NCBI GenBank assembly: GCA_946412015.1
Contig: CAMKGA010000023.1
Location: forward strand, 1-32,475
From: an uncultured Caryophanales bacterium
GTDB lineage: Bacteria; Bacillota_I; Bacilli_A; RF39; UBA660
Length of the DNA stretch: 32,475 nt
Reading direction: 5' to 3'
Position numbers and translations under genes: made by a program. Each line of letters starts with the position of its first letter. The first letter of the stretch is position 1. Positions 7,778-15,725 of the stretch are shown here, in pieces. Below the pieces are notes generated by a model. That model was not told where the DNA came from. It saw only the letters and a list, made by a program, of their open reading frames with translations, and did no database searches.

Positions 7778-8005
7778 TTATATTTGTTTAGCATCTTTCT
7801 TTTCATCTTTTAATTCCATCCAATTTTCATTTATAAGATTGCCATCATTATCATATTCTGCAATAATTGCACTTACAGCTTGCTCTTTATCACAACTTTT
7901 TCCATGCTCATCAAAATATATAATTTTTGAATCAGTACCTTCTAATGGTCTTGGTATAACCACTGGCATATCTACTTCATCTTTTATAAATCCTTCCATA
8001 TTCAT
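7778..8005 (-). CDS. Small acidic protein directly behind the dockerin/zincin gene; candidate immunity or accessory protein
   Basis: A 75-residue protein of unknown family, clearly acidic (about 18 Asp/Glu against about 9 Lys/Arg), without signal peptide or membrane segment. It contains a Pro-rich piece (MPVVIPRPLEG) followed by KIIYFDEHGK and a Lys/Asp tail. Only two bases separate the stop of the 999-residue gene from this ATG, and its ribosome site (GGAGG) lies inside the last codons of that gene, so translation is probably coupled. Small acidic proteins in this position often neutralise a toxin made by the preceding gene; here that is inference only. M3 is an alternative start, but spacing favours M1. 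Confidence 0.7.
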   Translation of the reverse strand: MNMEGFIKDEVDMPVVIPRPLEGTDSKIIYFDEHGKSCDKEQAVSAIIAEYDNDGNLINENWMELKDEKKDAKQI

Positions 8006-8007
8006 TT

Positions 8008-11007
8008 TTAATAACCTCCATATAATTGTGAAATGTCTGTAGAACCATTATTAATTGATTGTATATATCTTCTATAATCAGTAATATCATATTGTATGCT
8101 TTGTCGTGCTCCATCTGTACTTGTTATATAACTTACATTTCCTGTATTAATAAATGCTTGCATTTGCTTAATAGCTGTATCAAATCCATATTTTTTCTCT
8201 AAAGCTGTCATGCATAAATTAAAACTGTTTTCAATGGCTCTAAATTTATCATTTACTTTTTGCATTTCTACTTCGTTAATATATTGTCTAAATTCATCAA
8301 TTGAAAACTTTTTAATTATATCTCTTGCACCACCATCTCTTGTAATTATGCTTATATCACCTGTATTATAATAGCGTTGCAATCTGCCCTCTGCTTCTCT
8401 TACACCATATTTATTAACCATTATGTCATAAACTGTATCATATGCAGTACTAATTGAATTAGACGAAGGTAAATATTTTTGTAAAATTGCCTTCCGTGCT
8501 GGAAATGCATCTAATGCATTCGGATTGGTGTAATAAAGCGACACAGCTTCAGCAAAATCTTCAACTGGTGAATTAGAACTTCTTGCATATTCTGTTACTC
8601 CATTTAATCCGCTAGAGTTATAATCATTTTTCATTGCATCTCTCCACATTTGAGATTCACTTATTCTTTGAGTTTCAACACCCCAAATAGAAGCATAGGC
8701 AGTATCATAACTATGAGCAGTTTCATGTGCTACAGTATTTAATCCAAGTTTGATTGTAGCCCAAATATTTATTGTTCCACGTCCACCCGTTGCAGCACTA
8801 ATAAAATTATTAATATTATATTTATTCTCCCAATGAAAATCATAAGGATTAAATGTATCATAAAAATTAACTTCTTTAATCAAACTTCTAAATTCTGCAG
8901 GCAATTTATTAATTTCATCCATAATTGTATTTGGTTGATTAGGTTGATAGTTCCAATTCATTCCTTTCATAACATTTACCTTTATTCCAGTATTTGGATC
9001 AGTATATGTATCAAATCCTACTTTTGCAAGAACATCACTATATTGTTGACCAATTATACTAGCTGCTGCTTTTTTAGAATATCCACCTTTAATTAAAATG
9101 TCCATCCCACTCCTACAAATGTATCTTAAATCAGCATTATTTCTAGAACTATTATATTGTTCTGATAGAATTTGCCTTATTGCTTCCGGTACTTTATGAA
9201 CATTTCCCTGAGATAATTGTCTTATTTTAGCATCTATCGCTGCAGTATCAACTTTATTTTTCTTCACACCGTAAAGTTTATTATATAAACTTGGTTGACA
9301 TTCTTTTATTGCATCTTCCACTTCTGCATTTGGATGTTCGTGAATATATTCTAATATTTCTTCTACATTAACACTTGTTTTTGAGCCATTTATTCTAATA
9401 TTCACAATTTTTTGACCACCATTTAAAAATCCTGACATTAGTATTCCCATCACAAATGATTTTTCGGCATTTTTTGGCACTTCATTCCAATCTATATCTT
9501 CACCTAATACTACTGCTTGTAAGCCTGCATCTACCCATTCTTGTAAATATTCTTCTGCTCCTTCACTTAATAGATTCCCAAATGTTAACCCGGACATTTT
9601 GGAAATCCCTGGTATTTTTCCTAAATAATATCCTAATGTTGCCTCTGACGTTCCACTAAGTATTCCATATAATATTGCAATTTCTGTACTACTCCCTTTT
9701 GTGAGTGCTTGATGTTTTGCTTTTCCTCCTGCAGATGCACCCATCAAAACAGAACCTACTACACTTCCTGCTGCCGGAGTTGCTGCATATGATACAAGTG
9801 CACTAGCTACTAATGATGGAACCATATTACCAAACGAACTTGAAAATTCATAAGTTCCTTCTAATACTTTAGAATTCTCTGATAAATGTTGTAAAATTAT
9901 CATTTTTCTATAATCTTCTGCAGTTAATTTATTCCCATTATCTATAATATTTTTTATTCCTTCATGAAAAGTTCTTATTCCATCATCAAGTCCTTGTCCA
10001 CTCGAACAAAAAATGTTCCATAAATCTTCTTTTATCTTTCCTTCATCATCATAATTTAAACTCGTTAAAAATTCATCTGCTAACTTGGCACCTTTCGCTT
10101 TGTTTACAGTATTTTCTAAAGCACCCAAATATTCAGCTGCCTTTCTTGATGCTGTAGTTTTACCTTCTTTTTCTAATAAGAATTGATATAGAACTTTTTG
10201 TTCTTGCGTTAAATATTGATTAACATCTTGCTCATAAAGACTTACCTCGTCCTGCATTGCACCATAATCAAGTTTTATATATATTTCATCATTTTCATGC
10301 TCTCTATAATACTTTTGAAATTCATAACTTGCTGCAATTTTGTCATACGGTTGTAAATTCATAGATGATTCTACTTCTGTTCTTAGAGTACTTAAAAATG
10401 AAAGCTCTTCTTCTAATTTTTGTATTTCAAGCTCTGTTTGCGATATTTTTAATTCTCTATTACCATCATGAAAAAGGAAATCTAAATTACCTTGTATTGT
10501 TTTATCCCACCATATTGAATCTTCTAATTCCTTTTTCTTATCTTTTATTTCTTTTATTCTTTTTTCAATAGAATCACGCATATTATTTAAATTGTCAACA
10601 CTATGTACTTTTTCTGGCTTTGATAAATCATTAAGATCAAAATATGAATAAAATGCATCGTCATTCATAAGATAACTTTCTATAGCTTTAACATCCAGGG
10701 CATTTGTTAGGCCATCTCCATTTACATCATATGCACTTGAAAAAATTCCTTCTTTCATATATTTTTCTAGCAAGGATTTATCTTGTATTGTAACTTTTCC
10801 ATCACCATTAATATCTCCCGTAACTTTAATGAAATCTTCTGCCATGTCATTATATTTATCTACATTTTGACTATAATTAATTTCATCATAAGAATCATAT
10901 GCAAAGTCATTTTGCGATTTCATTTCACTTTTATACTTAGTAGTTTTTGCTGAATTTACATTTAATTTAGAATACTTACTCAAATCTATTTTACTTAAAT
11001 AACCCAT
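8008..11007 (-). CDS. Dockerin-containing zincin metalloprotease with polymorphic-toxin-like architecture
   Basis: A 999-residue protein. Residues 61-115 form a type I dockerin-like pair of EF-hand loops (D65-INGDG-D76 and D94-VNGDG-D105). Residues 140-215 are a charged coiled coil. Residues about 395-535 are Gly/Ala-rich and partly hydrophobic, with the signature GILSGTSEATLGYYLGKIPG and SEGAEEYLQEWVDAGLQAV, a 'pre-toxin' type region seen in large Bacillota toxin-like proteins. Residues about 620-850 carry a zinc-protease domain: HETAH (761-765), D768, and VEDFAEAVSLYY (E816/E820 as possible third ligand), resembling anthrax lethal-factor-like enzymes. Two C-terminal repeats follow (867-910 and 940-982). 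No signal peptide is present, so export would need another route such as the T7SS encoded nearby. It starts 22 bases after the ubiB-like gene (ribosome site AGGGG). The toxin role is inferred. Confidence 0.75.
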   Translation of the reverse strand: MGYLSKIDLSKYSKLNVNSAKTTKYKSEMKSQNDFAYDSYDEINYSQNVDKYNDMAEDFIKVTGDINGDGKVTIQDKSLLEKYMKEGIFSSAYDVNGDGLTNALDVKAIESYLMNDDAFYSYFDLNDLSKPEKVHSVDNLNNMRDSIEKRIKEIKDKKKELEDSIWWDKTIQGNLDFLFHDGNRELKISQTELEIQKLEEELSFLSTLRTEVESSMNLQPYDKIAASYEFQKYYREHENDEIYIKLDYGAMQDEVSLYEQDVNQYLTQEQKVLYQFLLEKEGKTTASRKAAEYLGALENTVNKAKGAKLADEFLTSLNYDDEGKIKEDLWNIFCSSGQGLDDGIRTFHEGIKNIIDNGNKLTAEDYRKMIILQHLSENSKVLEGTYEFSSSFGNMVPSLVASALVSYAATPAAGSVVGSVLMGASAGGKAKHQALTKGSSTEIAILYGILSGTSEATLGYYLGKIPGISKMSGLTFGNLLSEGAEEYLQEWVDAGLQAVVLGEDIDWNEVPKNAEKSFVMGILMSGFLNGGQKIVNIRINGSKTSVNVEEILEYIHEHPNAEVEDAIKECQPSLYNKLYGVKKNKVDTAAIDAKIRQLSQGNVHKVPEAIRQILSEQYNSSRNNADLRYICRSGMDILIKGGYSKKAAASIIGQQYSDVLAKVGFDTYTDPNTGIKVNVMKGMNWNYQPNQPNTIMDEINKLPAEFRSLIKEVNFYDTFNPYDFHWENKYNINNFISAATGGRGTINIWATIKLGLNTVAHETAHSYDTAYASIWGVETQRISESQMWRDAMKNDYNSSGLNGVTEYARSSNSPVEDFAEAVSLYYTNPNALDAFPARKAILQKYLPSSNSISTAYDTVYDIMVNKYGVREAEGRLQRYYNTGDISIITRDGGARDIIKKFSIDEFRQYINEVEMQKVNDKFRAIENSFNLCMTALEKKYGFDTAIKQMQAFINTGNVSYITSTDGARQSIQYDITDYRRYIQSINNGSTDISQLYGGY

Positions 11008-11029
11008 CTTTATAACCCCTTTAATAGAA

Positions 11030-12583
11030 TCATTTTCTTTTAACTCTTGATATTAATAGCTTAATAAATAACCATAGTGTACATATTGAACTACCTATTA
11101 AGTAGCAAATAAAAATAAATGAATGCTTTTGTTCGCTTAAACACATTAAGCTGATTCCAATCAAAAATGCAACATCTATTATTGTAATCATAGCAAGATG
11201 AAAAAGCTTTTCCATTCGATTTATTTGACCATTAGAATCAGTCATTTCTACATTAAATCGCAAATCCCCTGTATTAATTCCTTTTAATAACGTAAGAGCT
11301 TCGTTTGGAATAAGCATTAAATCTGCACCACTTTTTGCACTCTTAACTAAATACTTCTTTATTGTATCTTTGTTTATTGTTTTGCTTATATCGATATGAT
11401 TTTTAAGTACTATCATTAAACTTAACTTAGGATTAATCTCTTCAAGCAATCCAGCAAGTACCACTATTCCTCTTATTAACATTGTTATATCTCTAGGAAG
11501 TGTAATTTTATGTCTATTTAACATCAAAAACATATCTGCTGCAAAATCTTTAACATTGATATCAGTTAATTCAGTAGTTTTATTTTTATCCAATACCTTT
11601 TTTATATCATTTTTAAGTTGCATTTGATCCACATAACTAGAATTAGTATCAATTGCTTTTAATACATTAGCAATCTCATTATAATCATTATTAGCTATAG
11701 CTATTAAACATTTTTCAAGTAAATTTCTATATCTAACATTTATTGTACCCATCATTCCATAATCTAAAAATACAATTTTACCATTATTAATTTTTATATT
11801 ATCTGAATGTGGATCAGCATGAAAAAATCCATCATCTATTGCTTGTTTAACATAATTATCTGCAAGTTTCTCAGATATTTCACTAATGTCGTAACCATTT
11901 TCCTTTAGATAATCGATATCATTAATATTACATCCACCAATATACTCCATAACTAGCGCATTTTTAGTACAATATTCACTATATATTCTTACTTCTCCAA
12001 TATATTTTACATCCTTATTATAATCAATAAAAGTTTTCATGTGATTAGATTCAATAATAAAATCCATCTCTTCTTTAGCTGTTGCATACATTTCATCTAA
12101 AAAAGCATTAATATCAATTATATTTGAAAACAAACTATCAATGTGCAATAATTTTATCGCACTTTTTAATACACTTATATCTTCAGTCATTAATTCCTGC
12201 ACATATGGTCTTTGAACCTTTATTACAACATTATCACCATTTTTTAATACTGCTTTATGAGTTTGCGCAATAGATGCTGATCCTATAGGAACTTCTTCTA
12301 TAGAAGAAAATATATTTTCTACCTCATTATTAAATTCATTATTTAAAATATCAATTACTTCCCCATATGACATGGGTTTTACTTGACTACGTAATTTTTT
12401 TAACTCATCGCAATAGTCTTTTGGTACCAAATCTGGTCTTGATGACATAATCTGGCCTATTTTTATAAAAGTTGGTCCTAATTCTTCTAAAGCTTCCCTC
12501 ATTGAAACTGGCGTAGAATGTTTAATTAAATGATATTTTCTAATTACACTAATTATTTCATTTAATCTTTTTATCTTACTCAT
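11030..12583 (-). CDS. UbiB/AarF (ABC1) family atypical kinase-like protein
   Basis: A 517-residue membrane-attached member of the UbiB/ABC1/ADCK family of atypical kinases or ATPases. Motifs in order: the KxGQ signature (K41-IGQ, in FIKIGQIMSSRPDLVP), the Ala-rich loop (PIGSASIAQTHKA, from P99), the ATP-site lysine (VVIKVQRP, K122), the catalytic segment FHADPHSDN (usual form HADPHPGN) and the metal-binding FLDYGMMG. Two hydrophobic helices close the protein (about 460-512). Relatives support quinone or isoprenoid lipid metabolism; no quinone genes are visible here, so its substrate is open. Its ATG overlaps the phasin-like gene by 8 bases (ATGAGTAA), indicating coupled translation, a pairing commonly seen in Firmicutes. 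Confidence 0.92.
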   Translation of the reverse strand: MSKIKRLNEIISVIRKYHLIKHSTPVSMREALEELGPTFIKIGQIMSSRPDLVPKDYCDELKKLRSQVKPMSYGEVIDILNNEFNNEVENIFSSIEEVPIGSASIAQTHKAVLKNGDNVVIKVQRPYVQELMTEDISVLKSAIKLLHIDSLFSNIIDINAFLDEMYATAKEEMDFIIESNHMKTFIDYNKDVKYIGEVRIYSEYCTKNALVMEYIGGCNINDIDYLKENGYDISEISEKLADNYVKQAIDDGFFHADPHSDNIKINNGKIVFLDYGMMGTINVRYRNLLEKCLIAIANNDYNEIANVLKAIDTNSSYVDQMQLKNDIKKVLDKNKTTELTDINVKDFAADMFLMLNRHKITLPRDITMLIRGIVVLAGLLEEINPKLSLMIVLKNHIDISKTINKDTIKKYLVKSAKSGADLMLIPNEALTLLKGINTGDLRFNVEMTDSNGQINRMEKLFHLAMITIIDVAFLIGISLMCLSEQKHSFIFICYLIGSSICTLWLFIKLLISRVKRK

Positions 12584-12881
12584 TTTTCTTTGGTTTTTCC
12601 TTTAAAAGATTCATTACTTCTTTTTTCTCTTCAGGTGTCATTTCCTTTAATTTACTCATAATGTCTTCCTTTGTTACTTCCTTTTTTTCATAAACAATTG
12701 TAACATTCTCTTTTATTTTCTCTTCAATATTATGTCTTAACTCCTCGTTTGCTACTTTTCCTTTTTCATATAACTCACTACCTTTTTTCAAAAGCTCACT
12801 TTTTAGCTCTTTGGCTTTTTCATTAGTAAGTGCCATAACTCCTAATCCCATTAAAATAACATTTTTTAACTCTTCTTTCAT
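12576..12881 (-). CDS. Phasin-family-like helical protein upstream of ubiB-like gene
   Basis: A 101-residue, highly charged, almost wholly helical protein. A short hydrophobic start (NVILMGLGVMALTNEKA) is followed by a long Lys/Glu amphipathic helix and a C-terminal helical hairpin (EDIMSKLKEMTPEEKKEVMNLL). This is the pattern of small 'phasin family / polyhydroxyalkanoate synthesis regulator' proteins that sit in front of ABC1-kinase genes in Firmicutes. The name does not imply that polyester is made. It overlaps the UbiB-like gene by 8 bases. The insertion of IS110 about 80 bases upstream leaves little room for its promoter. Confidence 0.72.
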   Translation of the reverse strand: MKEELKNVILMGLGVMALTNEKAKELKSELLKKGSELYEKGKVANEELRHNIEEKIKENVTIVYEKKEVTKEDIMSKLKEMTPEEKKEVMNLLKEKPKKNE

Positions 12882-12901
12882 AATTCCTTGTATGATATAT
12901 A

Positions 12902-12943
12902 TAGTCAGTTACAAAGAGAGATTTTTGTATTTACCACTGACTA
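12902..12943. promoter_or_regulatory. Inverted repeat upstream of the phasin-ubiB operon
   Basis: TAGTCAGT (12902-12909) and ACTGACTA (12936-12943) form a perfect 8-bp inverted repeat with a 26-base spacer, 20-60 bases before the phasin-like start. It could be a leader hairpin or an operator. No clear -35/-10 pair was found next to it. Confidence 0.35.
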
Positions 12944-12965
12944 GTATATTATCATATTCCCTTCA

Positions 12966-12993
12966 TTGATTTTCTCTCTATTTTTTGTATAAT
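12966..12993 (+). promoter_or_regulatory. Promoter at the left end of the IS110 element
   Basis: TTGATT (12966-12971), a 16-base spacer and TATAAT (12988-12993). Transcription should start near base 13000, exactly where the structured leader begins, so this promoter would drive both the leader RNA and the recombinase. The -35 box overlaps the direct repeat that may mark the element's left edge. Confidence 0.7.
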
Positions 12994-12999
12994 ATACTT

Positions 13000-13163
13000 A
13001 AGATAACTGTGGATTGTTTATTTAATCCTTGTAGCTTGACTACTCTTTTGGAGTTTACAACCACAGTTTTATCTTTAATTGCTTATTGGTTGGTTGAAGC
13101 TTAGACTTCTTATAACAAGCAATGCTGTGATGAATAAATACTGTGGAACCACATTTGTTATCT
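13000..13163 (+). ncRNA. Candidate IS110 bridge RNA
   Basis: The non-coding leader between the promoter and the recombinase folds extensively. AAGATAACTGTGG (13000-13012) can pair with CCACAGTTTTATCTT (13061-13075), enclosing a loop with a small GTAG/CTAC hairpin (13031-13043). A second domain runs from GCTT (13081) to AAGC (13120), with inner stem GAAG/CTTC and open internal loops. The first arm can instead pair with CCACA and GTTATCT at 13149-13163, closing the whole RNA. IS110-group elements encode such a bispecific bridge RNA in this position, with two internal loops that recognise target and donor DNA. Position and layout are seen; function and guide assignments are inferred. Confidence 0.55.
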
Positions 13164-13188
13164 AAAATATTTATTGTGAGGTGTTTTT

Positions 13189-14355
13189 ATGATCTATGTT
13201 GGCATTGATATCGCCAAAACAAACCATTATGCATCAATTGTTAATTATTCAACTGGTGAAGTTATTGAAAGTCCTTTTTTAGTTACTAATAATAAACAAG
13301 GTTTTGATCTTCTTTATTCTAAAATCAAAGATTTTAATAAAGATAAAATTTTAATTGGTTTAGAATCTATTGCTCATTATGGTAATAATCTTATTTTCTA
13401 TTTTCATGAGAAACAATTTAAATTAGGTATTATTAATCCTATTCAAACTGCTGCCTTAAGAAAATCTAGAGTTAGAAAAGTTAAAAATGATAAAGTTGAT
13501 TCAATGCTTATCTGTGAAGCATTATCTTTAGGTTACTATAATTTATTATCTAATTATTATATTGAATTACTTGAAATCAAATCGTTGTGTAGATTTCGTA
13601 AAGAACTTAAAGATAAATCATCTAATGCTAAAATACAACTTAAGACTTATGTTGATCAATTATTTCCTGAACTAAATAATTTCTTCAAAGATAATATTGA
13701 TATTAAAACTGTTCATGAACTTTTAAAACTTTATCAGTCTCCTCTAGACATTTCTAAAATTAATTTAACTAAACTCTCTAATTTACTTATTAAAAATTCT
13801 CGTGGAAAATATGATAAGAATCGTGCTATTGAACTTAAAAAACTAGCTTCTAACTCAGTTGGTATTAACAATAATGCTCTTTGTATTCAAATAAAAATGA
13901 CTATTAAATTAATTGAACTTCTTGAATCTCAAATTAAGGACATTGAAAAACAAGTTTGTGACTTTATCAAAAAAAGCGATAATGTTATTACTTCAATTCC
14001 AGGAATTGCTGATATGACTGCTGCCATTATAATTTCTGAAATTGGTGACATTAATCGCTTTAGTAATCCAGGTCAAGTTTTAGCTTTTGCAGGCTTAGAT
14101 CCATCTGTTAAACAATCCGGTACTTTTAATGCTTCATCTACAAGAATGAGTAAACGTGGATCTTCTTTGCTTCGTTATGCTTTAATTTTAGCCGCAAATA
14201 ATGTTCAATTAAATACTAAAACTTTCAATAATTATTATAACACTAAAAGACTTCAAGGTAAACTACATTACAATGCTTTAGGACATTGTGCTGGTAAATT
14301 AGTCAGAACCATCTTTTATATGTTAAAACGTAATGTCACTTTTAATTTAAATTAA
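13189..14355 (+). CDS. IS110 family transposase (DEDD recombinase)
   Basis: A 388-residue recombinase that moves the IS110 element by cut-out and reintegration, guided by a bridge RNA in characterised relatives. The RuvC-like DEDD tetrad is complete: D7 (GIDIAK), E59 (GLES), D101 and D104 (NDKVDSMLI). A coiled-coil linker follows (about 130-260), then the C-terminal Transposase_20 domain (from about 268, SIPGIADMTAAIIISEIGD) with GLDPSVKQSGT, in which S310 is the likely catalytic serine. The ATG follows GTGAGGTG with good spacing. No stop codons or frameshifts interrupt it, so it looks functional. It is inserted between the phasin-ubiB operon and the T7SS locus. Confidence 0.95.
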   Translation: MIYVGIDIAKTNHYASIVNYSTGEVIESPFLVTNNKQGFDLLYSKIKDFNKDKILIGLESIAHYGNNLIFYFHEKQFKLGIINPIQTAALRKSRVRKVKNDKVDSMLICEALSLGYYNLLSNYYIELLEIKSLCRFRKELKDKSSNAKIQLKTYVDQLFPELNNFFKDNIDIKTVHELLKLYQSPLDISKINLTKLSNLLIKNSRGKYDKNRAIELKKLASNSVGINNNALCIQIKMTIKLIELLESQIKDIEKQVCDFIKKSDNVITSIPGIADMTAAIIISEIGDINRFSNPGQVLAFAGLDPSVKQSGTFNASSTRMSKRGSSLLRYALILAANNVQLNTKTFNNYYNTKRLQGKLHYNALGHCAGKLVRTIFYMLKRNVTFNLN

Positions 14356-14625
14356 TTTTTTCAAAGAACTTTACTTATTTTAATGTCTTCATTGACAAAA
14401 AGGAAATCAAACCGTAACCTCACTTACGGTGCGTTGCTGTTCAATAATTTCTATCTTTAATCTTTTTTACTTTTTTTATAAAAAATTATTGACTTTTCAT
14501 AGTTGGTCTCCTATCACATTATATTATACAAGAAAAGTTTAATATAGTCAAAAATATAATATAAATAGATAGCGTTTCCAAAGTGAGGAGATTTATAAAA
14601 GAAACCCTTATAAACAAATAAAAAT

Positions 14626-14691
14626 GGTTAAAACCTAAAAAATGCTTTATAATTGAATTGTTAAGATACAATAGAAAGCGAGGTTTTAACC
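14626..14691 (+). repeat. Inverted repeat enclosing the ISLre2 transposase leader
   Basis: GGTTAAAACCT (14626-14636) and AGGTTTTAACC (14681-14691) are a perfect 11-bp inverted repeat, 44 bases apart. The right arm overlaps the Shine-Dalgarno GCGAGG (14678-14683) and ends just before the ATG at 14693, so a hairpin could hide the start. A TATAAT box (14648-14653) lies in the loop. Confidence 0.6.
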
Positions 14692-14692
14692 T

Positions 14693-15557
14693 ATGAAAAT
14701 TATATCATTAATTAACAATTTTACAAATAATTTTAACGAAACTTTTAAACAAAATTTAAACCCACTAAACCTAGAAAGAAAAATTAGAGACATTGGAGAT
14801 AGATTTACTTTAAATCTCTACGAACAATTTTTAAACTATTTAGATAACAAATTTAAAAATTCTAAAGAAAGAAAACAACTTAAAAACATTCGTTACTTTG
14901 CAACTTCTAAATTATCTTATGAACAACTTTGGAAAGTTATTTTTGACTATGTTGATAAAAAATATGATATTGATAAATTCAAAAAAAATTTGTATCAGGT
15001 GATGGTGCATCTAGTATTAAAAATTTTAAGAATTGTTTTCCGAATGCTACATTAGAAATGATTTAATTGATGATTTTAAAACATTAGTTAATATTCAAAC
15101 GAATAAATATCCTGAACAGAAGAAATATATTAATGAACATATGAATTATATTATTAATAATTTAGATGGTATTAAAAATCAACAAAATATAGATTATAAA
15201 GTGCATTGTTCTATGGAAGGACATATTAATCAAGCATTCGCAAGATATATTACCTCATCTCCTTATGCTTTTTCAAAAAGAAGCTTAGAAAACAAACTTA
15301 AACTACTTATTTATAAAGCTAACAAAGTAAAATTAACTATTGAAGATTATTATAATTTAAAATATGGAAATAATTCATATCAAGATATAAATATTAAAAT
15401 AAATAAATTAACTAATATAAAATATGATCAAAAACTTTCTTCTTGTCATTTATTAGAATACAAAATAACTACTGATAAACCTATATTTGATAATCCCAAA
15501 GATAACAATAAACTAAATGAATTATTTTTATTTAGAAGTATTAAATTTGTATATTAA
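14693..15557 (+). pseudogene. Broken ISLre2 (UPF0236) family transposase
   Basis: Two readable pieces of one transposase. The first (14693-15055) holds the N-terminus (LERKIRDIGDRFTLNLYEQF) joined to KLSYEQLWKVIFDYVDKKYD. Around 14990 the frame shifts: the +1 frame reads FVSGDGASSIKNF, the family's GDGA-WI motif. The second piece (15033-15557) contains CSMEGHINQAFARYITSSPYAFSKR, matching the C-terminal C-S-x-EGH...R motif. Intact relatives have roughly 450-500 residues; here the middle and the DKFH region are deleted and the frame is broken. It cannot make an active enzyme. Confidence 0.82.
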
Positions 15558-15725
15558 AAGGAATAGAATGTCCTTTAAGTTGTGTTTGTAAAAGTCAACA
15601 TAAAAAGAATAGATATTGACTATCTACTCAATTTATTTTAAAATTATTTCAGTTATAAACCCATTTTTAGGAGTAAAATCTCCTTACTTATTCAACACTA
15701 ACTATAATAAAAATATAGTATTATT

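Larger units (their letters stand above)
12961..14395 (+). mobile_element. IS110-family insertion sequence, apparently intact
   Basis: The unit holds a promoter, a structured leader of about 165 nt, an intact DEDD recombinase gene and a short right end. A 9-bp direct repeat CTTCATTGA occurs at 12961-12969 and again at 14387-14395, giving about 1.43 kb, which fits the family's usual 1.2-1.6 kb. IS110 elements usually lack terminal inverted repeats and long target duplications, so this repeat is only a suggested boundary; the true ends may differ by tens of bases. Confidence 0.65.
14570..15700 (+). mobile_element. Remnant of an ISLre2-like insertion sequence
   Basis: The ends are imperfect inverted repeats: 14570-14594 against 15676-15700. 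Of 25 positions 19 match, including AAGTGAGGAGATTT (14581-14594) facing AAATCTCCTTACTT (15676-15689) with one mismatch. Inside is a transposase of the UPF0236/ISLre2 type that has lost its middle. At about 1.13 kb the element is clearly shorter than an intact one, so it is a dead deletion derivative. No convincing target-site duplication was seen. Confidence 0.7.

Noticed and set aside
15701-15719. Terminator behind the DUF4176 gene
   Set aside because: ACTATA/TATAGT is a short all-weak stem without a T run on the minus strand; chance in AT-rich sequence.
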